Positions 47,935 through 61,899 of a stretch of DNA of 64,000 nt are shown here, piece after piece. The first letter of the stretch is position 1, and every line of letters starts with the position of its first letter. The DNA comes from Gnetum montanum (taxonomy: Eukaryota; Streptophyta; Gnetopsida; Gnetales; Gnetaceae). A program made the position numbers and the translations under genes. The DNA lies in contig MNCI01033419.1 in the NCBI GenBank assembly GCA_015680685.1, positions 1,343-65,342 of the forward strand, in the 5' to 3' direction. The notes beneath the pieces were generated by a model that saw nothing but the letters and a program-made list of their open reading frames with translations, did no database searches and had not been told where the DNA came from.

Positions 47935-50900
47935 ATTAATTAGAAGCATGGAAGTAGTAGAGCAATACAACATAGAAAAATTTCATGTTACTTGTATACA
48001 TAATTAAATAAAAATTATTTAAATAAAAATAAAAAATGCACAACCATGAAAATATAGGTGTCAAAAAATTTCACTAGTGCATCATAAAATAGTACATAAA
48101 ATAATGATCCCAACAACACTTGTTTCACCTCAATCGAACATCTAGAAATAAAGATATTTATGTTTGAAATTTACCAAATTAAATAATAAAATAAAAAATA
48201 GTAATTAAATAGAATATTAATATATAATATATAATACTAAATTTTCCTAAGCATATAGTGCATGCCAAACTAAAAAAATATTCCTAGCAATGTCACGATC
48301 CAAATGGCACAAACAACAATTTCATATCTATTATATTTTAATATCTATTCACAAAAATAAGTACATGGCTCAAATATCTAGATAGTGTACAATGTTTCTA
48401 TTTTACATAAAAACAAAATATACAAAAATTGTTTTTCAAGTTTAAAAGGTCCATCTTGTACAGAATTGATCCACCTTTTTTCTTATGTCCCTTTTTCCAT
48501 AATTCCCTAGCTACTTTGGGCTCTTTGCATTGAAATGTAGGAGGAGTCAAAACCCCTCAAATAAGAAAGGTTATTTTATTTCCCTTTTTATGAAGCATAA
48601 AGGTTAAGAGCCAAAAGTCTTAGGATATGGGATAGATAAAGGTTTCTAATTAAATATTCAAAAATGTTTTAAGTTCAGAAATGAGATAAATTTTTCAAAA
48701 ATTAAAAAAAAATCTAAAAATCTAAAGAAATATACTGACAAATCCTGGAATAGCCTCACTACCATCATCAAATTATCCTTTTAATTATTTAATGTCCAAA
48801 TATATCACGTCCAATAACAATTCAATAAGCATATATTTTATCTAGGCATCTCCAAAGACTAGGTCTTATTTACTCTCACTTCCAAAAGAATATACCAAGA
48901 AGTCTTTTAACAACCTCACTATTATCATCAAATTATCCTCATGATCCAAAATGAGTCACTAGTGGTCAAGTCTTAGCAATAGTCTCACCACTAACATCCT
49001 CAATGGTCAAGACACACATATCATCAGAAGGATAATTCTTGACTATGTCTCACTACACACCACTAGACTCAATTACTAAGTGCCATGGTCTTGGCTACTT
49101 TCCCAACCTCACATGAACTTACAAATTAAATCCATGGTTGGAAATCCATCCAAAAGCCCTTGTTTCCATGGGATGGGTCCCACTAAAGAACACTTTACTA
49201 CTAGATGCAAATAGGAACATCTAAAAGATTTGCAACTCCCACTATCAATTGAGCAAAATTGATCCCATAAATATTATTATTTTATTCTAAAAATCAAAAA
49301 GCTTTCCAAAATAGCCAAAAATCAATAATATCCAAAATTTCACAAAATTCTCGCAAAATCATGTTTATATCGAGATTATCTAGAATAATCATAAATATTT
49401 AGGGAACAAGTTGGACAAAGTTTCCACAATTTCAAAATTCACCCAAAATATAGAAAATGTTCTAGAAAAGATTAAAATATTAATTACCATATAAAAACAA
49501 GTCCAAACTAATGAAAATTTGGCAAAATCTTAACATAATAATTAAAATTGTAGAAGAGTAACTAAAAACTAGAAAGCATAAACAGGGAATAGAAAATCCA
49601 CAAGAATATAGGGTAACCACATTAAAAGGAATATAAAATAAGCTATCTTATAAAATTTGTAAAAACATAGGGTAGCTACATAAAAAAGAAAGTAAAATAA
49701 TCTTTCTTACTTGTGCTAGTATGGATTTCAAAACCTTTTTAGCATCTTCCTTTTTGCCCAACATTCAAAATTAGTTTTTTGCTTTGCTTATAGATACCAC
49801 ACCTAAAACCCTTCTATGAACTAAGATGAAACATATCAAAGATCAAAACCTATTTATAAGGAGAAGAATGAAAGGAATAAGGCTAAAATTGGCCTTAAAA
49901 TGAAGAAGAAAGGGGAGCAAGTGACTTTCAGAAAAATTCAATGGAACACAATTTCATAAAAACTAGATGTGCAAGGAGAGGTAAGGTAGTGAGAGAGAGA
50001 AAAATCAAAGGGAGGCTATGGGTAGAACATGTGTAACATATATATTTGTTATATATATAACATATAATTTTCTTTTTCATTCACACGTTTAAATTTTCAT
50101 GCAAAGGAATAACTACCTTTGAGTTTTCTTTTCTTTTAAATTTAATTTTGTTTACTTTTATTATTATTTTTATAACTACTTTCATAAGTTCCTTTATACT
50201 TTTTCTCCTCCAACTAACACCCTTAACACTCAAACCCTTGTAACATGCACACCAAGATTCAAAATGAAATTCTATTTAAACATAAGAAATCTTTATCAAG
50301 TATTCAACCTAATCATATGTTGAAATCTAGAACAAACTATAGGATGGTGCTATTTGTTGTACAAGAAACCTCTTAAGATCCGTGAGATTAGAAGCCAAAA
50401 ATCATATCCAAAACCATGATATCAACAAATGTTAAAAAATAGATAAATAAAAAATGCACTAGAAATTAATCATGCATAAAAATTATTGGTCCACATAGGT
50501 TTCACCTATTAGGGATGCTATTAGCAATCCTCCTTAATGATTGATTGACCAAACCTCATCTAATCTTGGATGAAGAAACTCTAGAAGTAAACCCATATGG
50601 ATCACATATTCCTTTCATTCTACATTAATAAAATAGCCATATGAAAATCATAAGAGACATGAGAAGAAAATAATTTGTTAAAAAATTTCTTCATAATTCT
50701 TATCCATTATTATAGGATGTGTGTAATCATAGGTAATGTGGATCATGTAGGTAATCGAACCCTATCCTTCATAATGTCTATCCATTAACACATAGCTAGA
50801 CTACCCAAGGTATAATTATAAGAGACATGGATTAAGTTCTAGATGCTTATCTTAACGTCTCATAATGTCTATCTATTTATCCCATTGAATGTATCATTAA

Positions 50901-53315
50901 GAGGTGATAACAAGATATTGAAGAATAAAAATCCTTCCAAAGGACACTAAGAAAATATGAAATAGTAAGAGCCAACAATCATGAGTTGACCACAATAATA
51001 ATGTAACTTTCCTATGCGATTTGGTGTGTTTTTCATGAGATTATGTTAGTTTTGATATCTTTGAGGTGTTCTAGGATTAAAGAGAACATGTATGAAGGTA
51101 TACAAAGGTTCCAAAAATGAGTTTAGATAAATTTCCAAACATCTCTACTAGGAAATACATATTTTCCTATAAAATCACATATTTTAAGAAATTTCTTTTA
51201 ATAGATAACATAACTACAAAACAAGAAGGATGTCTTTTTCTCATAGGAACACATCTTATGAAATATAAAGAGTTTCTTAAACTCCTAGAACTAATGAAAG
51301 ATATCTCCCAAACATCCAAGATGTCTTGTTTGAGTAGAATAAGATCAAAATAGGCACAAGAAACCAACAAAAAAACATCATTCACCAAGAACTCTATGGA
51401 AAGTAAGTTCACATGTAGTTTTTATGAGATAATAATTAATACACAAAAATAATAACAATGAGACATAGCCTAGACCAGTTGCTCTACCTTTATGATTTAG
51501 AAGACCTTCAAAAGAAAAGGTTAGATTTGTTAACCATAAGAACCAATTCAAGATTACTAATGAAAGAGATTTTCTTACAAGAATGGACAAATAATGCATG
51601 TAAACCATAATCTCTATCTTAATACACAATCCTACGTTTACTAAGCCAATGTAGAAATATCAGTTCACAGGAACTTGTCCAATACATAAATTCCATAAAA
51701 ATAAGAAAAGGATAAACATGAGTCTAGTGTACAATAAAATTTCCAAGTCTAGTTGAGTAAGAAATAGGATAAATCTTAAGCATGTTTCATAAAAAGATAA
51801 TATTTTTCCAAAAGATCTAACAACAATTTCATAGCATGTACCATCATCCTATCAATCTATTCTTAGTAAGAAAACATCAAGACGTTAGTACTTTCCGAAT
51901 AGAAGTAAAAAATATAAATGAATAAAAATGCAATAAAAAGATACAAGGTGTTTCCAAAAGTAAGAATTAAAATAAGAATATTTATAAAAAGGAATTTTAA
52001 GTTTATAAAAAAAACTTTTAATAGAAGATTAATTTTAATATTCCAAAAATAATTGAGCACAAATAAAATACTTGAAAGGTTATGATATTAATTTCATAAG
52101 AAACATTAATAAGTTAGCAAAAGAAAAAAGCTACAAAAAGATTAAAAAAAGATAATTATGCATAAAATAGAGGTTAGAAACATTGGTATTACCATTTTCA
52201 TATGTAGTAGTGGTGTCATTCATGTATTAAACATGGAGATTTGGGTACATTTTATATGTGCCTAGCACACCAATATACCAAGATGTACTAGATAGATGAG
52301 TCTTAAGAATGTTATGAATGAATGTTGATGTCAAGATTATCAAAAGATTTTAATATATAACCATATTAGATAGTAATTACTTTTGTTTAGTGAGTTAGAA
52401 ATAAATATTTTTTTGATAGTCATAGTTGTCGAAATAAGTATTCTTTATACATACTTTTTTCATAAAAAATAAATTTGAAGCTACATGCCATTAACTTATC
52501 TTCAATGGAATGTAACCTACTTGATCACACATGTTGCTATTTATTTAATGTTGTTGATATTTGAAAATATCATCTAATAGAATGTATTGTATTATATTGA
52601 ATAGTTAACTTTACTGTTAAGTAATTCTACTAAACTTATGCAAGTAGGTACAATGTCATATTTTATTTCTTTCATGTATTCTTGGAAGACCATTTGTTCA
52701 TGAGTATTCTGTAAACCTATATGATTGGATAGGATATGTTGATATAGTCAAATATCAAGTACACTAGATACATGATTACCTATATTCTTTTATTGAAATC
52801 AAGTCATTGAATAAACCTTAATTAATAATCTACTTGACCAGGTAGCTTGTGTCTACTCTTTATTTCTCTATTTATCTTTGCTTTAAAACATAATAATGGT
52901 ATCTTTGTCAAACTATGCTAATAGTTAATGCCAAATAGAAGTCAATTATGATACTATACTCATGGTATGAATGTCATACATCCTTTGATATCTTCTAAAT
53001 TTTAACTTTAATTAACATTAGCTTCAACTTGCATGACCTCAAAATTTTATCTAATGAGTCATCACTATGATAAAATGACATGTGATAGTCAAAATGATTT
53101 TCATATGCTTCTCATAACCTAGTCATCCAATTAGGATTGAGATATGTATGTAGATTTAAAGAGTTAGATCCTAATTGTACTTAGATCAAAAGGTTTTATT
53201 TCATGTTTTGGAAAAACAAGTTATAAATTTCATTATTCATAATGAGTCATAATAACTGATAATGGCTTTTTATCATATTTTACATGGACCTTAGTAAGGA
53301 AAAAGAGTAACTAAA
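47935..53315. other. AT-rich stretch with no recognised gene
   Basis: I see no coding domain. Local repeats: ACCTCACTATTATCATCAAATTATCC-like segments at about 48755 and 48920, and a duplicated segment with ATAGGGTA.C.ACAT at 49605-49705. A TATATA-rich patch lies at 50038-50070. This may be the insertion that split the L1 LINE, but no termini were found. Confidence 0.35.
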
Positions 53316-53319
53316 TTCT

Positions 53320-53765
53320 TATATGTTTTACAATATAAGTTAGATTATGCCAAAGCTTATGATAGGATTGAATGGAATTTTAGTATTCCTTGTCTTTAAA
53401 AACTAGGATTTGGTGATTATTTTATTTGACTTGCCTATACCCTGCTCATTGATGCTAATGCTGAAGTTGCTACTTACTTTTGATTAATTTCATCCTTTTC
53501 TTTTCAATGGTTAGTTCATCAAGGATGTTCTTTAGCTCTTTATCTTTTTAGCATTTCTACATATTTTCTTTCACTTATTTTGCATTATAATCTATAAAGG
53601 AATGTCATTAAGGGAATTTCAATTGATGATCAAGGTATGAAATTTCTTAACATGCACTTTGCAAATAATTCTTTTTTATGATAAAAAATCCTCTATAATA
53701 AATCAATAATCTTTTAGTTAGAGTGGAGGATTACTACATGTTATTATTTGTGACTATTTAAGACA
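53320..53765 (+). pseudogene. L1-type LINE reverse transcriptase fragment
   Basis: YKLDYAKAYDRIEWNF (53335-53380) matches the KLDFEKAYDRVEW motif with the first catalytic Asp. KLGFGDYFI, then WLVHQGCSLALYLFSI (the RQGCPLAPYLF motif, about 53505-53550) and FANNSFL (the FADD catalytic pair, both Asp read as Asn, about 53660) follow in order. The gene is lost on both sides. It is very AT-rich, like the endonuclease fragment at 46721 and the C-terminal part at 61900. Confidence 0.85.
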
Positions 53766-53769
53766 TCCA

Positions 53770-55479
53770 AAGTTGAGGGTGTGTGGCCTCATAACCTTTG
53801 GAGTCACAGGATGCGAAGGTGTTCTTCAAATAGGGTTTAGGTTCTTGTTGATCTCTGGTCATACCAAGGTTCAAATACCTACAGTGGTTATGAAATGAGC
53901 TAGGCATGAGTATGTGTTTGTCGTAGTGAATGTTGAAATGCTTGGGTTATGTATGAAACTATAATTAGCTATCATGAAATAAATTTAGCTAACTTTGTCA
54001 AATACTACGAGTTGTTGAAGGTTCCTATTTTGTCAAATCACTTAGTCCAAATAGTCCCTATACTACATTACTTGTAACAAAAAAATTTTCACAAAAATAT
54101 TTGAACCAAATTCTGCCAATCTACTTCTAATTTCCAATAGAGAGAAAATTTCATAAGAAAACTAGAAATAGAGAAAGATTCAATTGATTTTAGAAAGAGA
54201 AGAGACAAGAAAGCATATTTCTGTGGTATCTCAAACATTTAAGCAATATAAATTGACATGAGAAAACACTTCATAATAAATCTATTGCAATTTAATCTAA
54301 CTACAAATAGTCCAAACCCTTTGAGCTCAACAAGTAATTTCATAAAAGAAAATCTTATTACACTACTAAAATTTTTGCATAAATGACAAAGTACAAGCTT
54401 CTATTTTTACTAGTTAATAGTTGTTAAGAATTGCATTCAACAAAGCCTTCAAAAAAATTTGACAATTCCAGGATTGAAATACTAAGACAATACACTTTAA
54501 AATAATGAAGTTATTTCATTCATCTCAAAATATCAAAGACTTTTCTTGATCCTCTATGCTCAAAATAGATAATTTTGTTAAGACATTACTATTAAATTGC
54601 TCTAGAGGCTTTTCAACAACATAAGCTCTTTTATGGAAAACCTTAATAGAAGTCTAATATTGTGTAAAACAAAGCTATAAAGACAATCTATAAAAATCCT
54701 AAAACTAAATTTCAAGCATGATACTATCTAAACTATTAGCTAAGTAACTAGAAAAAATGAAAAGAAATAAATTCACAAGATTAAAACAAAGTAGCTGAAT
54801 TGTTGCCTTTAGCAAGCCATGCTTTACAAGAAATCTTTAACATTTTTCAAAGTTGTTTCCACCAACTTCCCTCCTAATCCTCTCAATTCTACCTTTGAAG
54901 GTCCTTTTATAGTGACCTTATGCTAGTTACAATAATCATGAGAGGTTAAGGATGAGTAACAAATTTTTAGGGGAATGATTTATAATCACCCTGGGAAGTT
55001 ATAACTTCCATAAAAGTTATTATAATTTTGAGAAATATATGCCATGGTTGGCAAGTGTCTTCTTGGTAATGGGATGCTAAAAACATCATGGATTTTTTAG
55101 TTGTAACCATTATAGAAAGTTACAACTTCCATAGGAATAAAAAGAATCATAGCCAAATTTCTTCTTCATATAATATGTTGTACAAATATCCCATAAACCT
55201 CTTTTCTTTGTGAATAAAAATACCCCTTTTTAAAAGTGGATAAGGTAAGGATGTTAAAGTAAAATAATGGGTTTAATAAATTTTAGCAAAATTAACAATG
55301 TTGAAGCCATGTTACTGATAAAACAAATACCAACAATTGCATAGGCATATTTCTCAACTCAATTTAATAACCCAAATTGCTAACATTTTTCCAGCTAATC
55401 TATGAAGTGTCCATTGTCAATGTTTTTTCCTTAACCATCCTTACCATTGTAGCAATATCTTCTTAAAACTTGGACTTAG
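53770..55479. other. Unassigned; possible SINE-like head at 53770-53960
   Basis: AAGGTTCAAATACCT (about 53870) is a good B-box match, and a possible A box lies 40-50 nt upstream. Beyond it the DNA is AT-rich without genes. At 54995-55140 GTTATAACTTCCATA and GTTACAACTTCCATA repeat directly, an LTR-like feature without defined ends. Confidence 0.35.
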
Positions 55480-56047
55480 GCGGATTTTTGTTCATTGTTT
55501 TCTAGCTTTTAGCTGCACTGTGGTCATGGTAGGCTACTGTGTTGCGTGGTGATACTCTTGTTCCTACTTTTACTTTTCTAAAGAAACAATCTTGTCTGTT
55601 GGAGCTTTTGGTTCTATTAATGTCCAATGAGGGCTTTGTGATGGTTATGGGGAGTCCTAGCCTTGGGAGGTTGCAGGATTTGAGTTGTAGTGTGGTTCAT
55701 GTTTGTATTGTTTTTTTTTGTTGGAAAGTGGCAGCTATTGTTGTGTTGGTTGTGGCAATGGCATGGGCAATGTGGCATGTCTCTGCCACTAAGTGTTTTC
55801 TTAGCGGTTAAGGGTTTCTTTTGCAATTACTGTTGTTGTCGCCACTACTACACTTGCTCATGGTTCAACACAATGGCTGGTGGTGTTATTCTATGCCATT
55901 ATTATGCTATTTGGTGTTGCAATGGATGATTATATTCAAGCACTGTGTGCTATTCTATGTTGTGGGATGTGGTGGTGGTGTTCATTTACACCGCTATGGT
56001 TTTTGGTCTTACTAGTGTTGTGGGGTTAGTTTCATGTGGGTTTCCTA

Positions 56048-56748
56048 ATGGTGGATTTGTCTAGTTCTACTCCCCATCAAGCAAGTTCTTCTAACTTGCA
56101 TAAGATACATTTCCTTCTTCTAAATGATATTTTTGATGCGATTTCTAAAGATTTTGCAACACGCTTTATTTTTCTTTAAATAGTGGGGTTTCTCCTGAGG
56201 TCTTTGAGTATTAACACACAAATCCAAAGCCTCATTTGGCCCCAAGACATTCAAGTTTCTCATGGTTGTTACTATGCTTGGAACTTTATTCTAGTGGAAC
56301 TATCTGAGGCCTCTCAAGTTGAGAAGGCTCTCTCTCTCAAAATATTTCCAACATGAAATGCAACTTTAATTGTGCATACTTAGAAATTTGACTTTAATGT
56401 TAATGATCTAGCATATAACAAAATTCCTTGTTATGTGAAATTCCCCAATCTTCCACTCATTTTTTCATCTATGAAGAGGGACATGATGAGTACTCTCCAT
56501 CCTATTATTTCTAACCATAGCATTGTGATCAATGGAACTCAAATTCCCTGCTATTATATCGAACTTGATATAGCTCTTAGGAAGACCTCATTAACTATCA
56601 TAGCTAGTGAAAAACTCTTCACCCATAAAATTAATTATTTTTATCTTCCAAACTCTTGTAGCTATTGTCATTGGGCCAAGCATCATATCTCAATGTGTTC
56701 CTTGCTAAGAAAAAATAATCCATCATGTCTCAAACAATCCATTCCCTA
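56048..56748 (+). pseudogene. LINE ORF1 (RNA-binding, CCHC)
   Basis: ORF1 proteins coat LINE RNA. The frame from ATG 56048 begins MVDLSSSTPHQASSS and has three or more stops before an open 104-codon piece (56435-56749). This contains KFPNLPLIFSSMKRDM and IELDIALRKTSLTIIA, like the DUF4283-type domain of plant L1 ORF1, and then a complete CX2CX4HX4C knuckle, CSYCHWAKHHISMC (about 56660-56700). A Ser/Pro-rich linker follows before ORF2. Confidence 0.75.
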
Positions 56749-57125
56749 GACACACCATCCTACCCACCATAAAAATCCTTTAGGTTCAAAACCTCTTTCA
56801 AGATAGCTTCAAAGTCTTTCTCTTTGTCTGGCCTCTCCAAGGTACAAGTGCCACAATCTGGTGCACACACCTCAACACATGTCATATGCTCAAAGTCATT
56901 CAAGGACTCCATCTTGGACGATGAATTCGTGATGGGCAATGGAAGGAAATGAGTCAAAGCTTCCTCCCTTGCAACTCCACCCTTCACTTCCTCTTCACTA
57001 AATACTTTGATAGCCCTTGTCACTACAAATAACTCCTTTGCCATCCTTTCACAAATAATGAAAGTTGATTCTTTGACTTTCGAACCTTTTGTTGACCTCT
57101 CATTCAACATTCTCTCTACTTTCCC

Positions 57126-60100
57126 ATGAACCTCCAGTCATGGAATGTCTGAGACCTTACTAATAGGCTTTGACAGAAGTGTGTAGGCAACTTTCTCTCT
57201 AGTCTAAATATTACTTTTGATTTTGTTCTCCTTCAAGAAATTAAGATTTTAGTAAACCATTTATCTCTTTCAGCCCATTGGTTTCTCCCTCACTCATCAA
57301 TTCTTGCTACGTCCCACATGAGTAGGAAAGGGGGAGCTGCCATTATCTTCTTGACTTACTAGAAAGATAAAATCATTCAAAGTGGTTCCAATTTAGGCCA
57401 TAGAGTTTCTTGGGCTACCTTTTCTTCTTTGCGTGGCCCTTTCGATATTTGATCAATTTATGCCCCTAATGATTCTACATAACATGCTCTCCTATGGTAA
57501 GAACTAACCAATTCTCTTCTCTTAGTACCTTGGATTTTTAGAGGCAATTTTAATATGATAAAATTCCCTCAAGATATGCTTAGGGGGTGTTTTTTGAACT
57601 ACCAAATTCCAAGTATTAGGCCCAGTCTACCTTTAAGAAAACGTTCTACCTCTTTGATGGGGTAGATGCCTCTGCTAGTGATCTCCTTCATAGATTTACT
57701 TGGAGCAATCTTGGTCTTGGGCACACTCGCATCTACAAATGGTTAGACAAGTTTTATTTTTCCATCTTTTTTTTTCTAGCAAGCCTTCTTCACCACTATA
57801 GTTCATAAACATACCACCTTATCAGACCATCTTCCCATCTCTATATCCATCCAGATTCATGGTAGCAACCATAGACATAAATTCCATCTTTTCTAATTAC
57901 ATAATAACTGCTTCTCTTCCCCTTCCACTTGAATTCCTCTCTTAAACCTTTGGAATGCCAAACCTAGACCCTTAGATTAGAGGGATTGGATCCAATGGTG
58001 GCATCATGCTTCTTGTAGAGTGCAAAACTTTGCCCATTCGTATGCTAAGGCAATGGCTGCTCAGGTCAAACAAGAGTACAACAACATTCGCCTTACTATT
58101 GAACATCTAACTGATAGATTAGTTCAAGATCCTTTCAACACTCTTGCTCATGAGGGGTTAGCTAGAGCCCGGTTAGCCTTCTAACAATGGGAAGTGTACA
58201 AAGCACAAAGTGCCTTAACTAAAAGTAGACTCACTTAGTTAAATATTCAAGATGAACAACGTAAGGAATTTTTCAAGTATCTAAATAGCTCCTCTCCTTC
58301 AAATTCTTTAGACAAAATTGCTAGTGATAGCACCACCATCACTAACCATAGTAGTATCCTCTCATTTCTTAAGAACCATTATGAAACCCTATTTGTTGCT
58401 ACCTCTATGGACATCTCATCGTTTGAGACTACTACCCTCAATTATCCTAGCCTTATGAATTCTACTATGTCGCAAAGTTTAGACACTAATATAACCAAGG
58501 AGGAGCTTCAGGTAATTTGTTTCAAGTTGAGTCATGGGAAGGCTCCTAATTATGATGGTTTTCCCATTGAAGTTCAAGTATGGTTATATTACCTTTGGCA
58601 TCACTACCTTTGGCATCACCTCTCACGTTTTTATTCATAGGTCAGTGTGACAAGGATGTCCTTTTGCCCCTTAATTATTGCAGCTAACTTTCTCTATCAT
58701 TAGATAAACTATGATATTCAAAATGAAGTTCTCACCAAGGTACACCTCTCTTCACCTCAACATCAGCTTCTTAACATGAATTTCACCGGCAACTTCTTTT
58801 TTCTTATTTAAAACACTACTACTAATTTGCAATGGCTCGTATCCTAAGTAGAGTAATATTGCTCACTCTTAGGTTCCACTATTAATTGGAACAAATCTTC
58901 TATTTATAGCTTTATCAATAACTATAGTCATGTGACCAACTATAATTGGAAGCTTCTTTAGGATCAAGAGATCATTAAGATTATGGGAATTCCCTTCAAT
59001 TTTAGAGGTTCTACCTCTATTCTTTGGGAGCATGTTATTTTTCGAATTCAAAAGAAACTTGAAAAATGGAAGACTAAGCTCCTAACTCTAGTTGATAAGT
59101 ACCTTGTATGTAAATCTATATGTGCATCTACCAATGTGTATTACTTTTTGTGTTGGGCTCCCTTCCAAGCTGCCTATCAGAAGCTTAAATCATTATTTTG
59201 TGACTTCATGTGGTCCTCTAAAGATTCTCAAAAAGGCTTCCATTGTCACCTAGAATCTTGTTACTCTTCCTAAAAATAAGGGTGGCTTAGGTCCTTTGAA
59301 CTCTTTCAAGCAAGGGATTACCTTAGTTGCTAAGTGGTTGGTTCAGCATCTAGATGCTTGAAACATTATTGGGACTCTCCTCCAATTAAGGCATTAACAA
59401 CCCCACTATCATTATCCTCAGTCTCTTATTTTCAAAAGCATTTGGAGGACTTGGCAAATTCTACATTATTATATAGATTGAACTAATGTCAAGATCAACC
59501 CTACTCTTCTCTCTAAGTTGTGTCCATGGTGGTTACCTTTGTTGCTTGTCCCCCTTGCCATTATGAATGCTAAGGTTGCTACCTCTTGGTATCGAAAGGG
59601 GGTTATTTCTCTAAGTTGTCTTTGACTTGCCAATCAATGGATTTCAAGGGCTAAGTTTAATAATCTGTATGAAGTGTCTAAAGCAATGCACCATTGCCTG
59701 GCTCGAGATTATACCTTCATTCATTACCATTTGTAGCTAAACGTTTTGGTGCAAAGCATTTTTCATTGCCTTCAATGGATTAAAGGGTTGAAACTTTTAC
59801 CTTACAAACCGCATGTCCCCTTTCACCTTTTGCATGACTCATCAAGTATCATTCAACAATGTAACAAGTCTTGGCACAAACAAGAGTTGGAACAATTCTA
59901 GAACCCCATTTTCCAACGTATTTGGAAACTACCAACTCTCCCTAAAAATAAGTAGTTTCTCTAGTGTCTCCTTCACTAAGGTTTACCTATTGGCAAATGT
60001 CTTGAATATCTCCTAATTGCCCTCTTTGTGGTGGTAAAGAGGCCTTTGTCCATGTGTTTTGGCATTGCCCCTTCACATAGCATGAGTGGACATGGGCTTT

Positions 60101-60380
60101 CAAAATAATACCATTGTGCAAGCTATCCTAACATGATGTTATATTTGGCCTTTTTGCCACCATTTTTGCTAATTTTAAATTTTTGTGGAAAGTTATTAGG
60201 CCTATTATTCTATATTATATTTGGAAGTGTAGATGTAATGTTATCTTTCAAAGGATTGATTACTCTAATATATGTTATCTAACAATGATGGAGAAATTGC
60301 AGATCTTCCACCTCATTCATTTTTAACTCAAATCTAAAGCACCAAAGTTCAAAATGGATATTCATCAATTGATTCATCTC
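57126..60380 (+). pseudogene. LINE ORF2 (endonuclease, RT, zinc-binding tail) with internal deletion
   Basis: Endonuclease start MNLQSWNV, then FDFVLLQEIK (57210-57240; QEIK for QETK), SIYAPND (about 57455), FRGNFNMIKFP (about 57540; GDFN as GNFN) and LSDHLPIS (about 57820; SDH kept). The RT begins with KEELQVICFKLSHGKAPNYD (58497-58556), but the next recognisable motif is TRMSFCPLIIAANFLYH near 58635 (the RQGCPLAPYLF region). About 500 bp with the first catalytic Asp is missing. FADD is not found; IMGIPFNFRGSTSILWEHVI (58980-59040) and the thumb follow. The tail has CPLCGGKEAFVHVFWHC at 60018-60068, the zf-RVT motif. Many stops and shifts. A short tandem CTTTGGCATCAC sits at the deletion (about 58590-58620). 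Confidence 0.85.
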
Positions 60381-60591
60381 CTGTAGCCTTGGGAAAGACC
60401 TGTGTTCAAGTAACCCTTTTCAACAAAAATCTCTGCATAGAAGCTTCCTTTCTTAAATTTGAGTGGAGTCACCATATGGGGGCTTTTTTATCTTTTATCA
60501 AGCACTATCTACCTTGTCCAAATTTCTGCCACTCTCTCTTGGGTCGATTTTGGTGGATGGTAGTTCTCCATGTAGGGTTTTTTTCTTCTAC

Positions 60592-60663
60592 GAGCGGTTA
60601 TTTATTTATTTATAAAAACATTTTCCTGAGCGGTTATTTATTTATTTATAAGAACATTTTCCT
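60592..60663. repeat. 36-bp tandem duplication
   Basis: Two units starting GAGCGGTTATTTATTTATTT and ending CATTTTCCT lie head to tail (60592-60627, 60628-60663) with one mismatch. They lie in the LINE 3' end. The near identity points to a recent slippage or duplication. Confidence 0.95.
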
Positions 60664-60768
60664 GAGTTTTATTTTCAGAAATCTAAGTTTTCCTTTTATT
60701 TTTTATATCTGTAATTTTGAGATTTATGTATTTAATACTCTCTTACTATTAATAAAATTTCTTTTGGG

Positions 60769-61560
60769 TCCAAAGGTGGACTCCGTATTTGTCAATGCTC
60801 TGGTAATAACAGTTATGAGCAAACTGCAAACAGTTATGACCGAATGCCAGGGTGGCGAGGTGGGTGGAAATGGTTGTGCTGCCCCTTGTACAGAGCGCAC
60901 CCGTGGATTACTTTCTGCTTGCCATGGGACGTCTTCTTCACCTGCTACTACTATAGCTGATGCTGCTGCATCTGAATCATTTTTAATTAAAGCCCATTTT
61001 CAGCACCGAGATGAAGATGGCATCGGCCGTGAAGTAGGCAGAGGCAGCTGTAACAGAGGCAATTGAATGGGCGCAAGAGATACTAATCGAACAACACAGC
61101 TTCCACATTCCTCCTGCATCTTCACGTGCCAGTGGCAACTCTGTTGGTATTAATGTTTCGAAGTTGCAGGGTAGGCTGTCTCAAAGGAACAAAATTGCTG
61201 AAATGTTGCCTTCTGCAGAGTTTGCTCAAAAAGTTTGCACTGTCTCCAATGTGTATTGCATCTTGGATATTTAGTTAGGTTTTGTTAATGTAGTAGCAGT
61301 TTGTAACCTCGTCCATGCTGAGGTGCGGCATGCCTGAGAAGAGCGTCACGGACTCCACTCACCGTTTCTCATTACCCTCGTCCACAGTCATAGCAGCGAA
61401 CTCTTGTATAGATTCAACAGTGTCTACTCCGCCATCCCCATTAAAGATTTTGGGAGGCTTTCTTGTTTCAGGTTTGAAGCCGTATTAGAGTGGCAGGGCA
61501 TCGTTTACATCAATTTTGTATTAAGATGTGAATCCTACTTAAAGTTTTGCCGTTTATGGA
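60769..61560 (+). other. GC-richer unique segment, possible gene-derived pseudoexon
   Basis: Base composition and codon-like texture change sharply. One frame reads LLSACHGTSSSPATTIADAA (about 60909-60968). The neighbouring frame reads AEAAVTEAIEWAQEILIEQH, SFHIPPASSRASGNSVGI and SKLQGRLSQRNKIAEMLPSA (about 61040-61220), with one early stop and no splice signals proven. I do not recognise a family. It does not resemble any other element here, so it may be a host gene fragment, an expressed pseudogene or the target into which the LINE inserted. Confidence 0.4.
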
Positions 61561-61899
61561 CTTCACCTGCAATGATTTTCTAACCAGGGCCTCTTACCAT
61601 AGCAAAGTTCACATTATTTTTGCCTTTTTTAAATTTTCGATGGTGATTTTTTTAATTTAAGATTCTTTGATTCGTAACGTTGGCAAAATACCTGTGTTAA
61701 ATTCTCTGCTTGTGTCTTCAAAATGAACATTTGAGTAGTATGCGTAATGTTCCTAAGAAAAGATTTCTGAGAAACGATTTACTGGAAAGAGATCATCACT
61801 AGAGGTGATAAAAAAACAATTGAACTCATTTTCTTCACCTTTTGGTAGCCTTATCTCCTTTTTTCATACATTTCTATTAAAATGTAAAACTCCTTTTTT
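61561..61899. other. AT-rich spacer
   Basis: Nothing recognised. Confidence 0.5.

Larger units (their letters stand above)
55480..60768 (+). mobile_element. L1-type LINE, near full length but broken
   Basis: A GC-richer, TG-rich leader (55480-56047) precedes ORF1 (56048) and ORF2 (57126), followed by a 3' end reading TTAATAAAATTTC at about 60745-60760. The order and the zinc-binding tail fit plant L1 elements. The flanking target duplication was not identified. Confidence 0.75.

Noticed and set aside
56760-57110. 116-codon minus-strand ORF
   Set aside because: It lies antisense to the linker between LINE ORF1 and ORF2, and no known motif is seen. Most likely a shadow ORF.
60389-61066. 225-codon ORF, the longest in the window
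   Set aside because: It fuses the LINE 3' end, the 36-bp duplication and the GC-rich segment in one chance frame. No domain or family-like texture runs through it.
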